Source: Blastococcus sp. CCUG 61487 (GTDB taxonomy: Bacteria > Actinomycetota > Actinomycetes > Mycobacteriales > Geodermatophilaceae). Taken from it: a DNA stretch of 39,395 nucleotides. The first letter of the stretch is position 1, and each line of letters starts with the position of its first letter. The position numbers were made by a program, and so were the translations under genes. Below, one piece after another: positions 16,176 through 24,590 of this stretch. The notes below the pieces were generated by a model. It was not told where the DNA came from. It saw nothing but the letters and a program-made list of their open reading frames with translations, and searched no databases. The stretch spans positions 1-39,395 of the forward strand of contig NZ_LWUA01000222.1 in the NCBI RefSeq assembly GCF_005222955.1, given 5' to 3'.

Positions 16176-17227
16176 CGTGGCCTCCGGGAGCCGAGGACGG
16201 CGGTCAGTGCGACCCCGACGATCATCACGGCGGCCTTCCCGGCGGCCCGCCACATCGCGGGCAGGTCGCGGGCGGGGACGATCGGGTCCGGCGGCAGGCC
16301 GTAGACCTCGGGCTCGTCCAGCAGCAGGAAGAACGCCCCGTTACCGCCGACGCCGTCGTTCTCGTCGCGGCCGTACAGCCGCGCCGTCTCCACGCCCTGC
16401 TCCTTGAGCGTCGCCAGCCGCGCGTCGGCCCGGGCCTGCAACTCGTCGAGGTCGCCGAACTGGATCGACTGGGTGGGGCAGGCGGTGGCGCACGCCGGCT
16501 GCAGCCCGTCGGTCAGCCGGTCGTAGCACATCGTGCACTTGAAGACCCGGCCGTCGCCCTCGCGCTGGTCGATGACCCCGTACGGGCACGAGGGCACGCA
16601 GTAGCCGCAGCCGTTGCAGATGTCCTGCTGGACGACCACGGTGCCGTACTCGGTGCGGAACAGCGCCCCGGTCGGGCAGGCGTCCAGGCACCCGGCGTGC
16701 GTGCAGTGCTTGCAGACGTCGGAGCTCATCAGCCACCGGATCTCCCGGTCGGCCGAGTGCCCGGTCTGCGGGTCGAACTCGGTCAGCGCCTCGGCGTTGA
16801 GCACGCTCTGCTGCGCGCTCGCCAGGCTGTCGTCCTGCCGGGTGTCGATGCCCAGGTCCCGCCGCTGCGCCCCGGGCAGGCCGACCTGCGGCATCGGCAG
16901 GTCGACGGTGCGCGACTGCTCGATGAACGCCACGTGCCGCCAGGTGTTCGCGCCGAGCTGGCCGGTGTTGTCGTAGGACATGCCCGACAGGCCGAGGGCG
17001 TCGCGGTTGCCGTGCGCGTCGTCCATCGGGAGGGTGTTCCACTCCTTGCAGGCGACCTCGCAAGCCTTGCAGCCGATGCACACCGAGGTGTCGGTGAAGA
17101 ACCCGACCCGCTTCGGGTGGCCCTCGTCGTAGCCGGCCTCGGAGGTGACGTCGGGCAGCGGCCCGAACAGCCGGTTCTCGGGGTCGTTGCCCGTGAAGGC
17201 GGGGCTGGCCGAACTGATCATCGCCAT
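16172..17227 (-). CDS. Formate dehydrogenase 4Fe-4S (beta) subunit
   Basis: A 351-residue ferredoxin-type electron-transfer subunit with four Cys clusters. The first is C50-IG-C53-KA-C56-EVA-C60; CKHCTHAGCLDACPTG, CNGCGYCVPSCPYG and CTMCYDRL with CATACPTQS follow in order, consistent with four 4Fe-4S centres as in FdnH/HybA-type proteins. A C-terminal hydrophobic stretch (AAGKAAVMIVGVALTAVLG) could be a membrane anchor. ATG 17227 has AGGAGG 7 nt upstream. It lies 118 bp downstream of the alpha gene and overlaps the NrfD gene by 4 bp. It would pass electrons from the alpha-subunit cofactor to NrfD. Confidence 0.92.
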   Translation of the reverse strand: MAMISSASPAFTGNDPENRLFGPLPDVTSEAGYDEGHPKRVGFFTDTSVCIGCKACEVACKEWNTLPMDDAHGNRDALGLSGMSYDNTGQLGANTWRHVAFIEQSRTVDLPMPQVGLPGAQRRDLGIDTRQDDSLASAQQSVLNAEALTEFDPQTGHSADREIRWLMSSDVCKHCTHAGCLDACPTGALFRTEYGTVVVQQDICNGCGYCVPSCPYGVIDQREGDGRVFKCTMCYDRLTDGLQPACATACPTQSIQFGDLDELQARADARLATLKEQGVETARLYGRDENDGVGGNGAFFLLLDEPEVYGLPPDPIVPARDLPAMWRAAGKAAVMIVGVALTAVLGSRRPR

Positions 17228-17345
17228 CTCGGCCTCCTGGCCCTCATCCCGCCGTCCTCCCTCACCGTTTCGGGACCTCCCTCGCCGTCGACCGGGAGGG
17301 AGGAGCCGGAACGATCAGGGAGGCTGATCATCACCGCGGCCGGCG

Positions 17346-20300
17346 TCATGGGGCCTCCACCGCGGTGCTCTCCACCGCGACCCGGCCGCCCGTGGGCATC
17401 AGCCCGCTCGGCATGCCGGCCCGCTGCCGGTACTCCTCGAGGAACTGCACCAGCTCCGGCCCGCGCGGGCGCCGGCCCGGGCGAATGTCGCAGGTCGCGG
17501 CCTTGCTCTCCTGGATGTGCACGTTGGAGTCCATGACCACGCCGAGCAGGTCGTTGGCGGAGTCACCGGTCGCTATCCCGCCCTCGCCCCAGTGGTACGG
17601 GATGCCGATCTGGTGCACGACCCGCCCGCCGCCGAGCTTCAGCGGGCGCATCCGCTCGGTCACCAGCACCCGGGCCTCCACCGCGGCCCGGCCGGTCACG
17701 ACGGTCGCCCAGCCGCCGTTCTCCAGCCCGCGCTCCTCGGCCAGCTGGGGGCTGACCTCCACGAAGAACTCCGGCTGCAGCTCGGCGAGGTAGGGCAGGA
17801 AGCGGCTCATGCCGCCGGCGGTGTGGTGCTCGGTGAGCCGGTAGGTGGTGAACACGTACGGGAAGACGTCGCTGGCCGCGTCGTTCTTGCGGTTGTACGG
17901 CGCGTGCAGCACCTCCCGCGCGGGATTGGCCTGTACGCCGTACAGCGGGTTCAGCACCGGCGACTCGGCCGGCTCGTAGTGCGTCGGCAGCGGCCCGTCG
18001 GTCATCCCCTTGGGTGCGAACAGCCACGCCTTGCCGTCGCTCTGCATGATGAACGGGTCGGCGCCGCCGATCGCGGCCTGGGCCTTGGCACCGTCCGGCG
18101 GCACGTAGCTCGGCGGCTTGGTTGCCTCGAAGTCGGGGACGTCACCCGTCGAGGTCCACCGCCCGGCGTCCTCGTCCCACCAGACGTACTTCTTCCGCTC
18201 GCTCCACGGCTTGCCCTCCGGGTCGGCCGAGGCACGGTTGTAGAGGATCCGGCGGTTGGCCGGCCACGCCCAGCCCCACTCGGAGGCGACCTCGTTCATC
18301 TCGTGGCGAGGCTTGCGACGGCGGGCCTGGTTGACCTCGTCGGCGTAGACCCCGGTGTAGATCCAGCAGCCACCGCTGGTCGACCCGTCGTCCTTCATCT
18401 CGTTGAAGGTCGACAGCAGCTTCCCGTCGGGCCCGAAGCCGTTGATCTCGCGCAGCACGGCGTCGGCGCTCGGCTCGTCCCACGGCCCGTGCGTCGGGTA
18501 GTCCCAGGTGAGGTCCAGCAGCGGGCGGTCCCGCCGGTCGGTGGAGTCCTTGAGCTTCTCGCGGAGCATCCGGCCCAGGTGGAAGTAGAACCACAGGTCG
18601 CTGCGGGCATCGCCCGGCGGGTCGACGGCCTTGTCCCGCCACTGCAGCATCCGCTGGGTCTGGGTGAACGTGCCCTCCTTCTCCGCGTACGAGGCGGCGG
18701 GCATGAAGAAGACCTCGGTGGCGATCTGGTCGGTGACCAGCTCGCCGGTCGCGATCTCCGGGGCGTCCTTCCAGAAGGTGGCCGACTCGATGAACTGCAG
18801 GTCGCGGACGACGAGCCACTCGAGGTTGGCCAGCCCGAACCGCTGCATCCGGCCGTTGGCGTGCCCGACCGACGGGTTCTCACCGACGAGGAAGTAGCCG
18901 GGGACCTTGCCCTCGATCATGTCGCTGACCGTGCGGTAGGAGCTGTGGTCGCCGTTGATCCGCGGCAGGTAGTCGAAGGCGAAGTCGTTCTCCGGCGTCG
19001 CCGCGTCGCCCCACCACGCCTTGAGCAGGCTGACCATGTACGCCCGCTTGTTCCCCCAGAAGCCGCCGGCGCCCTCGGACTCCGCGACGTACTCGTCGAG
19101 GTTGCTGTGCTGGTCGGCGTGCGGCATCGGCAGGTAGCCGGGCAGCAGGTTGAACAGCGTCGGGATGTCGGTGGAGCCCTGGATGCTCGCGTGCCCGCGC
19201 AGCGCCAGGATCCCGCCGCCCGGCCGGCCCATGTTGCCCAGCAGCGCCTGCAGCAGCGACGCCGTCCGGATGTACTGCGCACCCACGGTGTGCTGCGTCC
19301 AGCCGACCGAGTACACCCACGCCGTCGTCCGCTCGCGGCCGCTGTTCGCCGTGACCCACTCGGCGACCTTGAGGAACACCTCCGGCTCGATGCCGCAGAC
19401 CTCGGCCACCATCTCCGGGGTGTACCGGGAGTAGTGCCGCTTGAGCACCTGGAAGACCGACCGGGGGTGCTGCAGCGTCTCGTCCCGCTTGGGCTTGGCC
19501 CCCAGCGACGGCCCGCCCGACCCGGCGGCGTGCGCCTGGTCGGCCCGCTTCACCGACTCCTGCTGGGAGAGCTCCTCCTGCTCGTGACCCTCGGCCGGCT
19601 GGTCCCGGGACTCCGTGCCCGGCTCCATCTCGAACTGCCAGGTCTCCTGGTCGTAGTGCCCCTTCTCGGGGTCGTAGCCGGAGAACAGTCCGTCGAGGTC
19701 CTCGGGGCCCTGGAAGTCCTCGCGCACGATCGCCGGGGCGTTGGTGTAGGCGACCACGTACTCCTTGAAGTACAGGTCGTTGTCCAGGACGTACTTGATC
19801 AGCCCGCCGAGGAAGGCGATGTCACTGCCGGCGCGCAGCGGCACGTGCAGGTCGGCGATCGCGCTGGTGCGGGTGAACCGCGGGTCGATGTGGATGACCT
19901 TCGCGCCGCGCGCCTTGGCCTCGCTCACCCACTGGAACCCCACCGGGTGGCACTCGGCCATGTTGGAGCCCTCGATGACGATGCAATCCGCATTCGCCAG
20001 GTCCTGCTGCGTGCCCGTGGCGCCGCCACGTCCGAACGAGGTGCCCAGACCGGGCACCGTGGAGGAGTGCTATATCCGGGCCTGGTTCTCGATCTGGATC
20101 GCGCCCAGGGCGCTGTAGAGCTTCTTCATGAGGTAGTTCTCCTCGTTGTCGAGGGTCGCCCCTCCGAGGCTCGCTATCCCCATGGTTCTTCCGAGCCGCC
20201 GGCCCTGCCCATCGGCGGACTGCCAGGTCTTGCGGCGTGCGTCGAGGACGCGGTCGGCGATCATCTCCATCGCCGTGTCGAGGTCGAGGTCCTCCCACTC

Positions 20301-20633
20301 GGTCCCGTAGGGACGGCGGTACTTGACCGTGGTGACCCGGGTCGGGCTGGTGACCAACTGCTTGCTGGCGCTGCCCTTGGGGCACAGCCGGCCGCGGTTG
20401 ACCGGCGAATCCGGATTGCCCTCGATCTGGACGATCTGCTCGTCCTTCACGTAGATGTTCTGCGCGCAGCCGACGGCGCAGTACGGGCAGACGCTCTTGA
20501 CCACGCGGTCGGCGGTGGCGGTGCGCGAGACGGTCGCCTCGGTCGCCTTGCTGCGCGCGGCGGCGCCGCGTCCGAGCGGATCGGAGCCGGTGAGCTGGCG
20601 GTACACCGGCCAGCTGTCGAGCCAGGTCTTCAC
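17346..20633 (-). CDS. fdh: Formate dehydrogenase alpha subunit, UAG-encoded selenocysteine
   Basis: A molybdopterin (bis-MGD) oxidoreductase oxidising formate to CO2, 1095 residues if the in-frame TAG at 20070-20072 is read through. N-terminal 4Fe-4S site: C49, C52, C56, C84 (CPYCAVGC, then GRLCPKG). Codon 188 is TAG in IENQARI-TAG-HSSTVPGLG, exactly where formate dehydrogenases have catalytic Sec or Cys followed by His. Downstream is the intact active-site region FGRGGATGTQQDL and GSNMAE, then the full molybdopterin domains and the C-terminal dinucleotide-binding domain (GWATVVTGRAAVEARVL, IPYHWG). A SECIS-like hairpin begins 11 nt after TAG. Start GTG 20633 is chosen from the family N-terminus (KTWLDSWPVYRQL); its ribosome site is weak. 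Without recoding, translation would stop after 187 residues. The beta and NrfD genes follow. Confidence 0.93.
20040..20072 (-). promoter_or_regulatory. UAG recoding site with bacterial SECIS-like hairpin
   Basis: On the coding strand TAG (20072-20070) is followed by 11 nt, then GGTGCCC-GGTCT-GGGCACC (20058-20040): a perfect 7-bp stem with a five-base GGTCT loop. In E. coli fdhF the SelB-binding minihelix likewise starts 11 nt after the Sec codon, and its loop contains GGUCU. The distance from codon to loop is 18 nt, and the loop opens with G, as in general bacterial SECIS models. The bulged U of the E. coli stem is absent. The hairpin lies within coding sequence for STVPGLGTSF. Confidence 0.9.
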
Positions 20634-20685
20634 CCTGTGAACTGTGCCACTGGCCGCAGGGTTCGCAACCCGGGTCGGCGGACGC

Positions 20686-20898
20686 TCAGACCCGGCGGCC
20701 GTCCTCGGTGCGGCGCTTGGCGCCGCAGTCGCGGCACAGGTCGTGGGTCCGGGGGGCGGGGTCCCAGCGCGGGTTGATCCTGGCGACGCCGCGCCGGACG
20801 GCCTGCGACCGCATCGCGACGACGTTCCCGCTGCCGCAGATGCCGCAGGGCTCGCTGCTGACGCCGATGGCGGTCGCCCGCCGGAGCCGCACCTCCAT
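20686..20898 (-). CDS. Small zinc-ribbon protein, function unknown
   Basis: A 70-residue protein with two CxxC pairs: CGICGSG near residue 18 and CRDCGAKR near residue 55, a classic zinc-ribbon spacing. The N-terminus is basic (MEVRLRRATAIG). There is no membrane segment. It reads in the same direction as the formate dehydrogenase and ends 52 bp before that gene's start, so co-transcription is possible. I do not recognise a named family; the position suggests a link to formate dehydrogenase maturation or regulation, but nothing in the sequence proves this. The start is ATG 20898, where the conserved-looking part begins. Confidence 0.55.
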   Translation of the reverse strand: MEVRLRRATAIGVSSEPCGICGSGNVVAMRSQAVRRGVARINPRWDPAPRTHDLCRDCGAKRRTEDGRRV

Positions 20899-21015
20899 GG
20901 CCGCATCCTGGCAGGGGAGATGCGGGCCGCGGTACCGGTTTCGGCGCTGTGACCTGGATCTTCGCGCTGTGGTCGCGATCGGCGCGATATCGGACCGAGC
21001 GGTACCGTTCCACAC

Positions 21016-21861
21016 GTGGCACGACGGCCAGACCGACCGGGGTTCTTCCGGAGCCTGCCGATGCCGAGCCGGACCGAGGGCCTCGTCGTCCTGGCGATCC
21101 TCCTGGTGATGGCGATCGCCGTCGGCGTCTCCGCGTGGGTGGCGAGCAACCGGACCCCGCCGTCGTTCGACCCGCCCGCCGCCGCGGCGCAGGACTCACC
21201 CGAGGAGCCCGCTGACCGGCCGGTCCTCGCCTTCTACGGCGACTTCCTCACCTCGGGCACCGAGTACGGCGGCCTCGGGCCGGCCGGCTGGCCCGCGCTG
21301 GTCAGCGAGCGCCTCGACGCCGTCTCCACTCCGCTGCACGCCGTGCCGGAGGCCGGCTACGTGGCCGGTGCCACCACGGGCTCCGCCTTCCCGGCGCTCG
21401 TCGAGCGCTTCCCGGAGCCCGACGCCGACGTGACCATCGTGTTCGGCAGTCGCAACGACTACGTGGCGTCCCCGCAGCAGATCACCGCCGCGGCGACCCG
21501 CACCATCGAGGCGATCCTCGCCGCCGCCCCGGACACCCAGGTGGTGGTGATCGGACCGGCGTGGACCGACGTCGTCGTCCCGCCGGAGCTGCCGCGGGTG
21601 CGCGACGCCGTCCAGCTGGCCGCCTACGTCGCGGGGGCAACGTGGGTGGACCCGCTCAGCGAGCGCTGGTTCTTCGACGACGCGGGGCTGATCGCCACCG
21701 ACGCGATCAGCCCGACCGACGCCGGGCACGTGTTCATGGCCGACCAGATCGAGCCGGTGCTGCGCGCCCTGCTCGAAGGGGACGCCGGCGCGACGGCGGG
21801 CAGCACCGCCGGTCCGACGGCCGGCTCGACCGCGGGGACGACGGCCCGTCCGACGTCCTGA
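21016..21861 (+). CDS. Membrane-anchored SGNH-fold protein lacking the usual nucleophile Ser
   Basis: A 281-residue protein with an N-terminal hydrophobic anchor (about 23-46), a Pro/Ala linker and an SGNH/GDSL-like domain outside the cell. Block I reads FYGDFLTSGTE: the serine of the GDS motif is Phe (TTC, one base from TCC). Block III FGSRNDY and the C-terminal DAGH, with D and H of the catalytic dyad, are present. The C-terminus is a low-complexity Gly/Ser/Thr/Ala/Pro tail with GSTAG-like repeats. Start GTG 21016 is chosen because the basic lead and signal anchor follow. It is divergent from the zinc ribbon/formate dehydrogenase genes and convergent with fic. It may be inactive, or use the nearby Ser of TSG. 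Confidence 0.7.
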   Translation: MARRPDRPGFFRSLPMPSRTEGLVVLAILLVMAIAVGVSAWVASNRTPPSFDPPAAAAQDSPEEPADRPVLAFYGDFLTSGTEYGGLGPAGWPALVSERLDAVSTPLHAVPEAGYVAGATTGSAFPALVERFPEPDADVTIVFGSRNDYVASPQQITAAATRTIEAILAAAPDTQVVVIGPAWTDVVVPPELPRVRDAVQLAAYVAGATWVDPLSERWFFDDAGLIATDAISPTDAGHVFMADQIEPVLRALLEGDAGATAGSTAGPTAGSTAGTTARPTS

Positions 21862-21899
21862 CATCCCTGATCGGCAGCATCGAACGAAGGCGAGTCGCG

Positions 21900-23093
21900 T
21901 CAGGTGAGTTGGCGGGCCGTCAAGACCTCGACCACAGCGGGCGCCTCGAAGAGACGGCCGTACGGGCGGCCCGTTCGTTCGCGCAAGATGCCGAGGCCCA
22001 CAAGGCGGGCTACCGCCTTGTTGACCGTCTGAAAAGTGCTGTCCAGCCGCGCCGCCGTCCGCGAGACGTCGATGTACGGGTAGGCGATGAGGGACTCCGC
22101 CAGATCCCGGACGAGGCCCACCGCACCTTCATCTCGCAGGGTCTGGGCGTAGCCCTCCTGGACGCGAAGGAGACGGTCCACCCGGATGGCAGTGTCCAGA
22201 GCGGAGTTCTCGATTCCCTCCGCGAAAAATCTGATCCACCCATCCCAATCACCGCTGGCACTGACCTCGAGCAGGCGGTCCTGGTACTCGCGGCGCCGCT
22301 GCTCGAACCACGGCGAGATGCTCAGGAGCGGATCCTCCAGGGCCGCGTCCTGGATGAGCTGCAGGACCACGAGCAGGCGGCCGATCCGTCCGTTGCCATC
22401 GTTGAAGGGGTGCAGTGCTTCGAACTGGTAATGCGCCATTGCCGCGGCCACCACAGGGTCACGTCGCGCGGCTCGTGACGTGTTCATCCAGTCCAACAGG
22501 TCGCGCAACGAACGCTCCAACTCCGGGCCAGGTGGAGGAGGCACGTAGCGCGCCGTTTCGATGCTGCCGCCCGCTTCACCGATGGCGACCTGGATGGTCC
22601 TGACATGACCGGCGTGCTCGGTATCAGCCGGGGTACCGCGTGCCAGGCGCCCCTGCATGTCTTCCACCATGGCTACACCGAGCGGCCGCCCGTCAGCCAG
22701 CTCCGCGAAGGCGAACTCGGCCGTCTGGACGTAGTTCAACACCTCGGCCAGCTCGAGCGACAACTTCCCCTCGTCCAGCGCGTCCACCGCGAGCACGTCT
22801 TCCAGCGGAGCGAAGGTCCCTTCGAGCGCTGACGTGCTCTGCGCCTCCCGGCGCAGCGTCGGGCGTCGCAGCAGTCCCGGCTGAGGTATCTGACGGCCGG
22901 CCTGGAGCAAGCGGCCCAAGGCATGCCCGGCGCGACTGACCGCCCGCCAGGTGTCGCCTGAGAGGACAGGATCGTCTGCTAGCGGATCTGGGATGAACGC
23001 CACGTGGTCGTACTCCCGGCCGGTGCGGCCGTCGGTGCCACGGACAGGCTCGAGGTGTCCGACAGGGGAGGATGAAAAGCGATCCGCTTGCAA
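21900..23093 (-). CDS. Fic-family protein with class II inhibitory motif and wHTH tail
   Basis: A 397-residue Fic protein, expected to AMPylate or otherwise modify a target hydroxyl using a nucleotide. The catalytic motif is HPFNDGNGRIGR, with catalytic His228. The N-terminal inhibitory helix carries T87-SAL-E91-G92, matching (S/T)xxxE(G/N), so activity is probably self-restrained (class II). The C-terminal 80 residues contain a winged-helix-like region (DVSRTAARLDSTFQTVNKAV), as in DUF4172/Fic-wHTH proteins. Start TTG 23093 has AGGAG 6 nt upstream; upstream frames are closed. No antitoxin gene is next to it, consistent with the built-in inhibitor. A direct repeat lies 44-80 bp upstream. Confidence 0.88.
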   Translation of the reverse strand: MQADRFSSSPVGHLEPVRGTDGRTGREYDHVAFIPDPLADDPVLSGDTWRAVSRAGHALGRLLQAGRQIPQPGLLRRPTLRREAQSTSALEGTFAPLEDVLAVDALDEGKLSLELAEVLNYVQTAEFAFAELADGRPLGVAMVEDMQGRLARGTPADTEHAGHVRTIQVAIGEAGGSIETARYVPPPPGPELERSLRDLLDWMNTSRAARRDPVVAAAMAHYQFEALHPFNDGNGRIGRLLVVLQLIQDAALEDPLLSISPWFEQRRREYQDRLLEVSASGDWDGWIRFFAEGIENSALDTAIRVDRLLRVQEGYAQTLRDEGAVGLVRDLAESLIAYPYIDVSRTAARLDSTFQTVNKAVARLVGLGILRERTGRPYGRLFEAPAVVEVLTARQLT

Positions 23094-23136
23094 CCGGAGC
23101 TCCTACGAGTTCACGTCGACGTCCATCTTCGGGCCA

Positions 23137-23173
23137 GAATTTCACATGATGACCCGCTCGACGTGAATTTCAC
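23137..23173 (-). promoter_or_regulatory. Direct repeat upstream of fic, possible operator
   Basis: GAATTTCAC occurs at 23137-23145 and 23165-23173 (start-to-start 28 bp) in an AT-richer patch 44-80 bp upstream of the fic TTG start. Position and spacing suit an operator or promoter region, possibly bound by the Fic wHTH tail. No further evidence is visible. Confidence 0.3.
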
Positions 23174-23405
23174 CCTTGCAAGTTAACGCGGACGACCAAG
23201 CGCTCTGCGGCCGCCGACCATCTGACGTCTCGGCGGGCTGAGCTCCGCGAACTCAGCTGCTTGGCCTTGCACCGACGGCACCGCCGGTAGGTGCGGATTC
23301 ACGGCTCGGGGGCGCATCTGGGAGGAAAGCGTCGTCGGAGCAACTCTCAGCGAGGAGCAAGAGCGCCGGGGTCGGTGCCGCGCGAACCGACGGTGGGCCT
23401 GGGTT

Positions 23406-23451
23406 CTGCGATCTCGTGGCCATCCGGCCCGGAACCGCCACGAGATCGCAG
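23406..23451. repeat. Perfect 15-bp inverted repeat (16-nt loop)
   Basis: CTGCGATCTCGTGGC (23406-23420) is fully complementary to 23437-23451. Its inner sequence CCACGAGATC also occurs in the left arm of the palindrome at 29085-29142, which suggests one dispersed repeat family. It stands downstream of the 42-residue peptide gene (ends 23497) and may terminate it. Confidence 0.6.
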
Positions 23452-23496
23452 CAGTCACGAAAGATCGGACGGCGACCGGCAACCCTGCGGAGGGCG

Positions 23497-23625
23497 TCAG
23501 ACCAGGACGTCGCCGTCGACGTCGAGCCCGAGCGCGGCGGCGCCCGCGGCCGCGACCAGCCAGAAGCCGATCGAGAGGTAGCGGCGGACGGTGTCCCGCT
23601 GGTGCGCGTGCTGCGTGATCTCCAT
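23497..23625 (-). CDS. 42-residue single-helix membrane peptide
   Basis: A short frame with good codon composition, starting at ATG 23625 after a GGGGGAGG purine run that sits very close to the start. The N-terminal part is polar (MEITQHAHQRDTVRRYL); a hydrophobic helix follows (SIGFWLVAAAGAAALGL), and an acidic tail (DVDGDVLV). It is probably a membrane microprotein of unknown role. It lies downstream of the TasA-like gene in the same direction, beyond that gene's terminator. Confidence 0.5.
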   Translation of the reverse strand: MEITQHAHQRDTVRRYLSIGFWLVAAAGAAALGLDVDGDVLV

Positions 23626-23723
23626 GGCCTCCCCCTTCGTCGTGCCGAAGACCCGAACCTAGGGCTCCCGCCCGCGGCATGACGGGCCTGCGAGGCGGGT
23701 GGGACGCGATGAGGCGCATGTGA

Positions 23724-23770
23724 CGAGCCGCCCGGTGGCCGTCATGTGCAGACGTCCACCGGGCGGCTCG
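23724..23770. terminator. Hairpin terminator downstream of the TasA-like gene
   Basis: CGAGCCGCCCGGTGG (23724-23738) is fully complementary to 23756-23770, with a 17-nt loop. It begins 23 bp after the stop of the minus-strand TasA-like gene. No U-tract is present. Confidence 0.65.
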
Positions 23771-23793
23771 CGGTCAGGCCGTGGGCGCGAGGA

Positions 23794-24402
23794 TCAGCGG
23801 TTGCCGCCGTCCCGCTGCGTGCCGGTGAACGTGAACTCGAAGGTGCTGCTCTGGTTCTGCAGCGCGTTCTGGTTCGTGTCCGGGAAGGAGACGGTGGCCA
23901 GCAGCCGGTCGACGACGCCGGCCTGGAGGCTGCGCGCCCCGGTCAGCGGCGAGTTCGCCACGATCGGGCCGTCGTACAGCTCGGTCGCCCCGCCGGAGCA
24001 GGTCCAGTTCTGACCCGACGCGCTCCACGGCGTCGCGCAGGTCTCCAGCTTCAGCTGCAGGCCGTTCACCTGATCCGTGTCGAGCAGGCTCGAGGTGGTG
24101 GCGCGGGACTCGAAGACCAGCGACGCCAGGTCGACCGAGCCGCCGTTGCGCAGGTCCATGGGGAACGAACCCGAGTCGCCCGGCAGCATCCCGAACGAGC
24201 TGTAGGGCACCGGCGCGGACGTGCCGGCGATCGAGACGTCGATCGAGAGGACGCCGGTGTCGGCGACGGCCTCGACCGCCTCGGTGCTGCTGGTGAACGC
24301 GCCGAAGGTCCCCAGGCCGGCCACGGCAGCCGCGGCGCCGACGACGGCGATGCTTCCGACGATCCTGCCGGCGCTGACCCGGCGAGCGGTGCTGGTGCTC
24401 AT
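23794..24402 (-). CDS. TasA/CalY-like exported protein (SipW-type signal)
   Basis: A 202-residue secreted protein. The N-terminus has basic residues, a long hydrophobic core (IVGSIAVVGAAAAVAGLGTF) and GAFTSSTEA, which is the arrangement of SipW-processed camelysin/TasA proteins in which the mature part starts near an A-x-F-T/S motif. The mature domain shows a beta-rich pattern and two Cys near residues 125-140 (LKLETCATPW, QNWTCSGG) that could form a disulfide. Such proteins form surface fibres or remain in the wall. ATG 24402 is chosen because the signal begins there; GGGAG lies about 11 nt upstream. No SipW peptidase gene is in the window. Confidence 0.75.
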   Translation of the reverse strand: MSTSTARRVSAGRIVGSIAVVGAAAAVAGLGTFGAFTSSTEAVEAVADTGVLSIDVSIAGTSAPVPYSSFGMLPGDSGSFPMDLRNGGSVDLASLVFESRATTSSLLDTDQVNGLQLKLETCATPWSASGQNWTCSGGATELYDGPIVANSPLTGARSLQAGVVDRLLATVSFPDTNQNALQNQSSTFEFTFTGTQRDGGNR

Positions 24403-24518
24403 GGCGTGCGGTCTCCCTGGGCTGCGGAGCGGCTGGTCCGCTCCCTGCTCGCCGTCGACCATCGGCGCCGATCCGCAGGCCCGCCCCGAGGAAGCCGCAA
24501 GGGATCCGCAAGATGCGG

Positions 24519-24551
24519 CGGTACCCCCGATGGGGTGACAGGGGGGTACCG
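24519..24551. promoter_or_regulatory. 10-bp interrupted palindrome in the tasA-like/GGDEF divergent region
   Basis: CGGTACCCCC (24519-24528) pairs with GGGGGTACCG (24542-24551) around a 13-nt spacer. It lies between the divergent starts at 24402 and 24591 and is a candidate operator or leader hairpin. Its location inside the longest version of the plus-strand frame is one reason to place that gene's start at 24591. Confidence 0.4.
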
Positions 24552-24590
24552 GCGCTGCAGCAGGGCGCCGCGGAGCCCGACATCCACGAG

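Larger units (their letters stand above)
23094..23496. other. Gene-free stretch upstream of fic with repeat and hairpin
   Basis: About 400 bp without a convincing gene. It contains the direct repeat GAATTTCAC at 23137-23145 and 23165-23173, near the fic start, and the long inverted repeat at 23406-23451. The rest has mixed composition and short frames only. Confidence 0.5.

Noticed and set aside
17218-17349. A 43-codon frame starting with an ATGA overlap at the fdh alpha stop and running into the beta gene
   Set aside because: Composition is not protein-like (Gly/Arg/Ser/Pro with no pattern), and the beta gene has its own strong ribosome site within it.
17346-20633. Formate dehydrogenase as a pseudogene broken by a nonsense mutation
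   Set aside because: The only stop falls exactly at the Sec/Cys codon, a SECIS-like hairpin follows at the canonical distance, and the remaining 900 codons are intact.
20659-20671. GGGTTCGCAACCC resembling a tRNA T-arm upstream of fdh, possible tRNA-Sec
   Set aside because: The loop has C where A58 is required, and I find no matching acceptor stem, D-arm or anticodon arm with CTA nearby. It lies just upstream of the fdh start.
17517-20777. A very long open frame on the plus strand opposite the formate dehydrogenase alpha gene
   Set aside because: It mirrors the codon bias of the real gene, has no recognisable domain and is rich in Val, Arg, Gly and Leu. Long antisense frames are expected at this GC.
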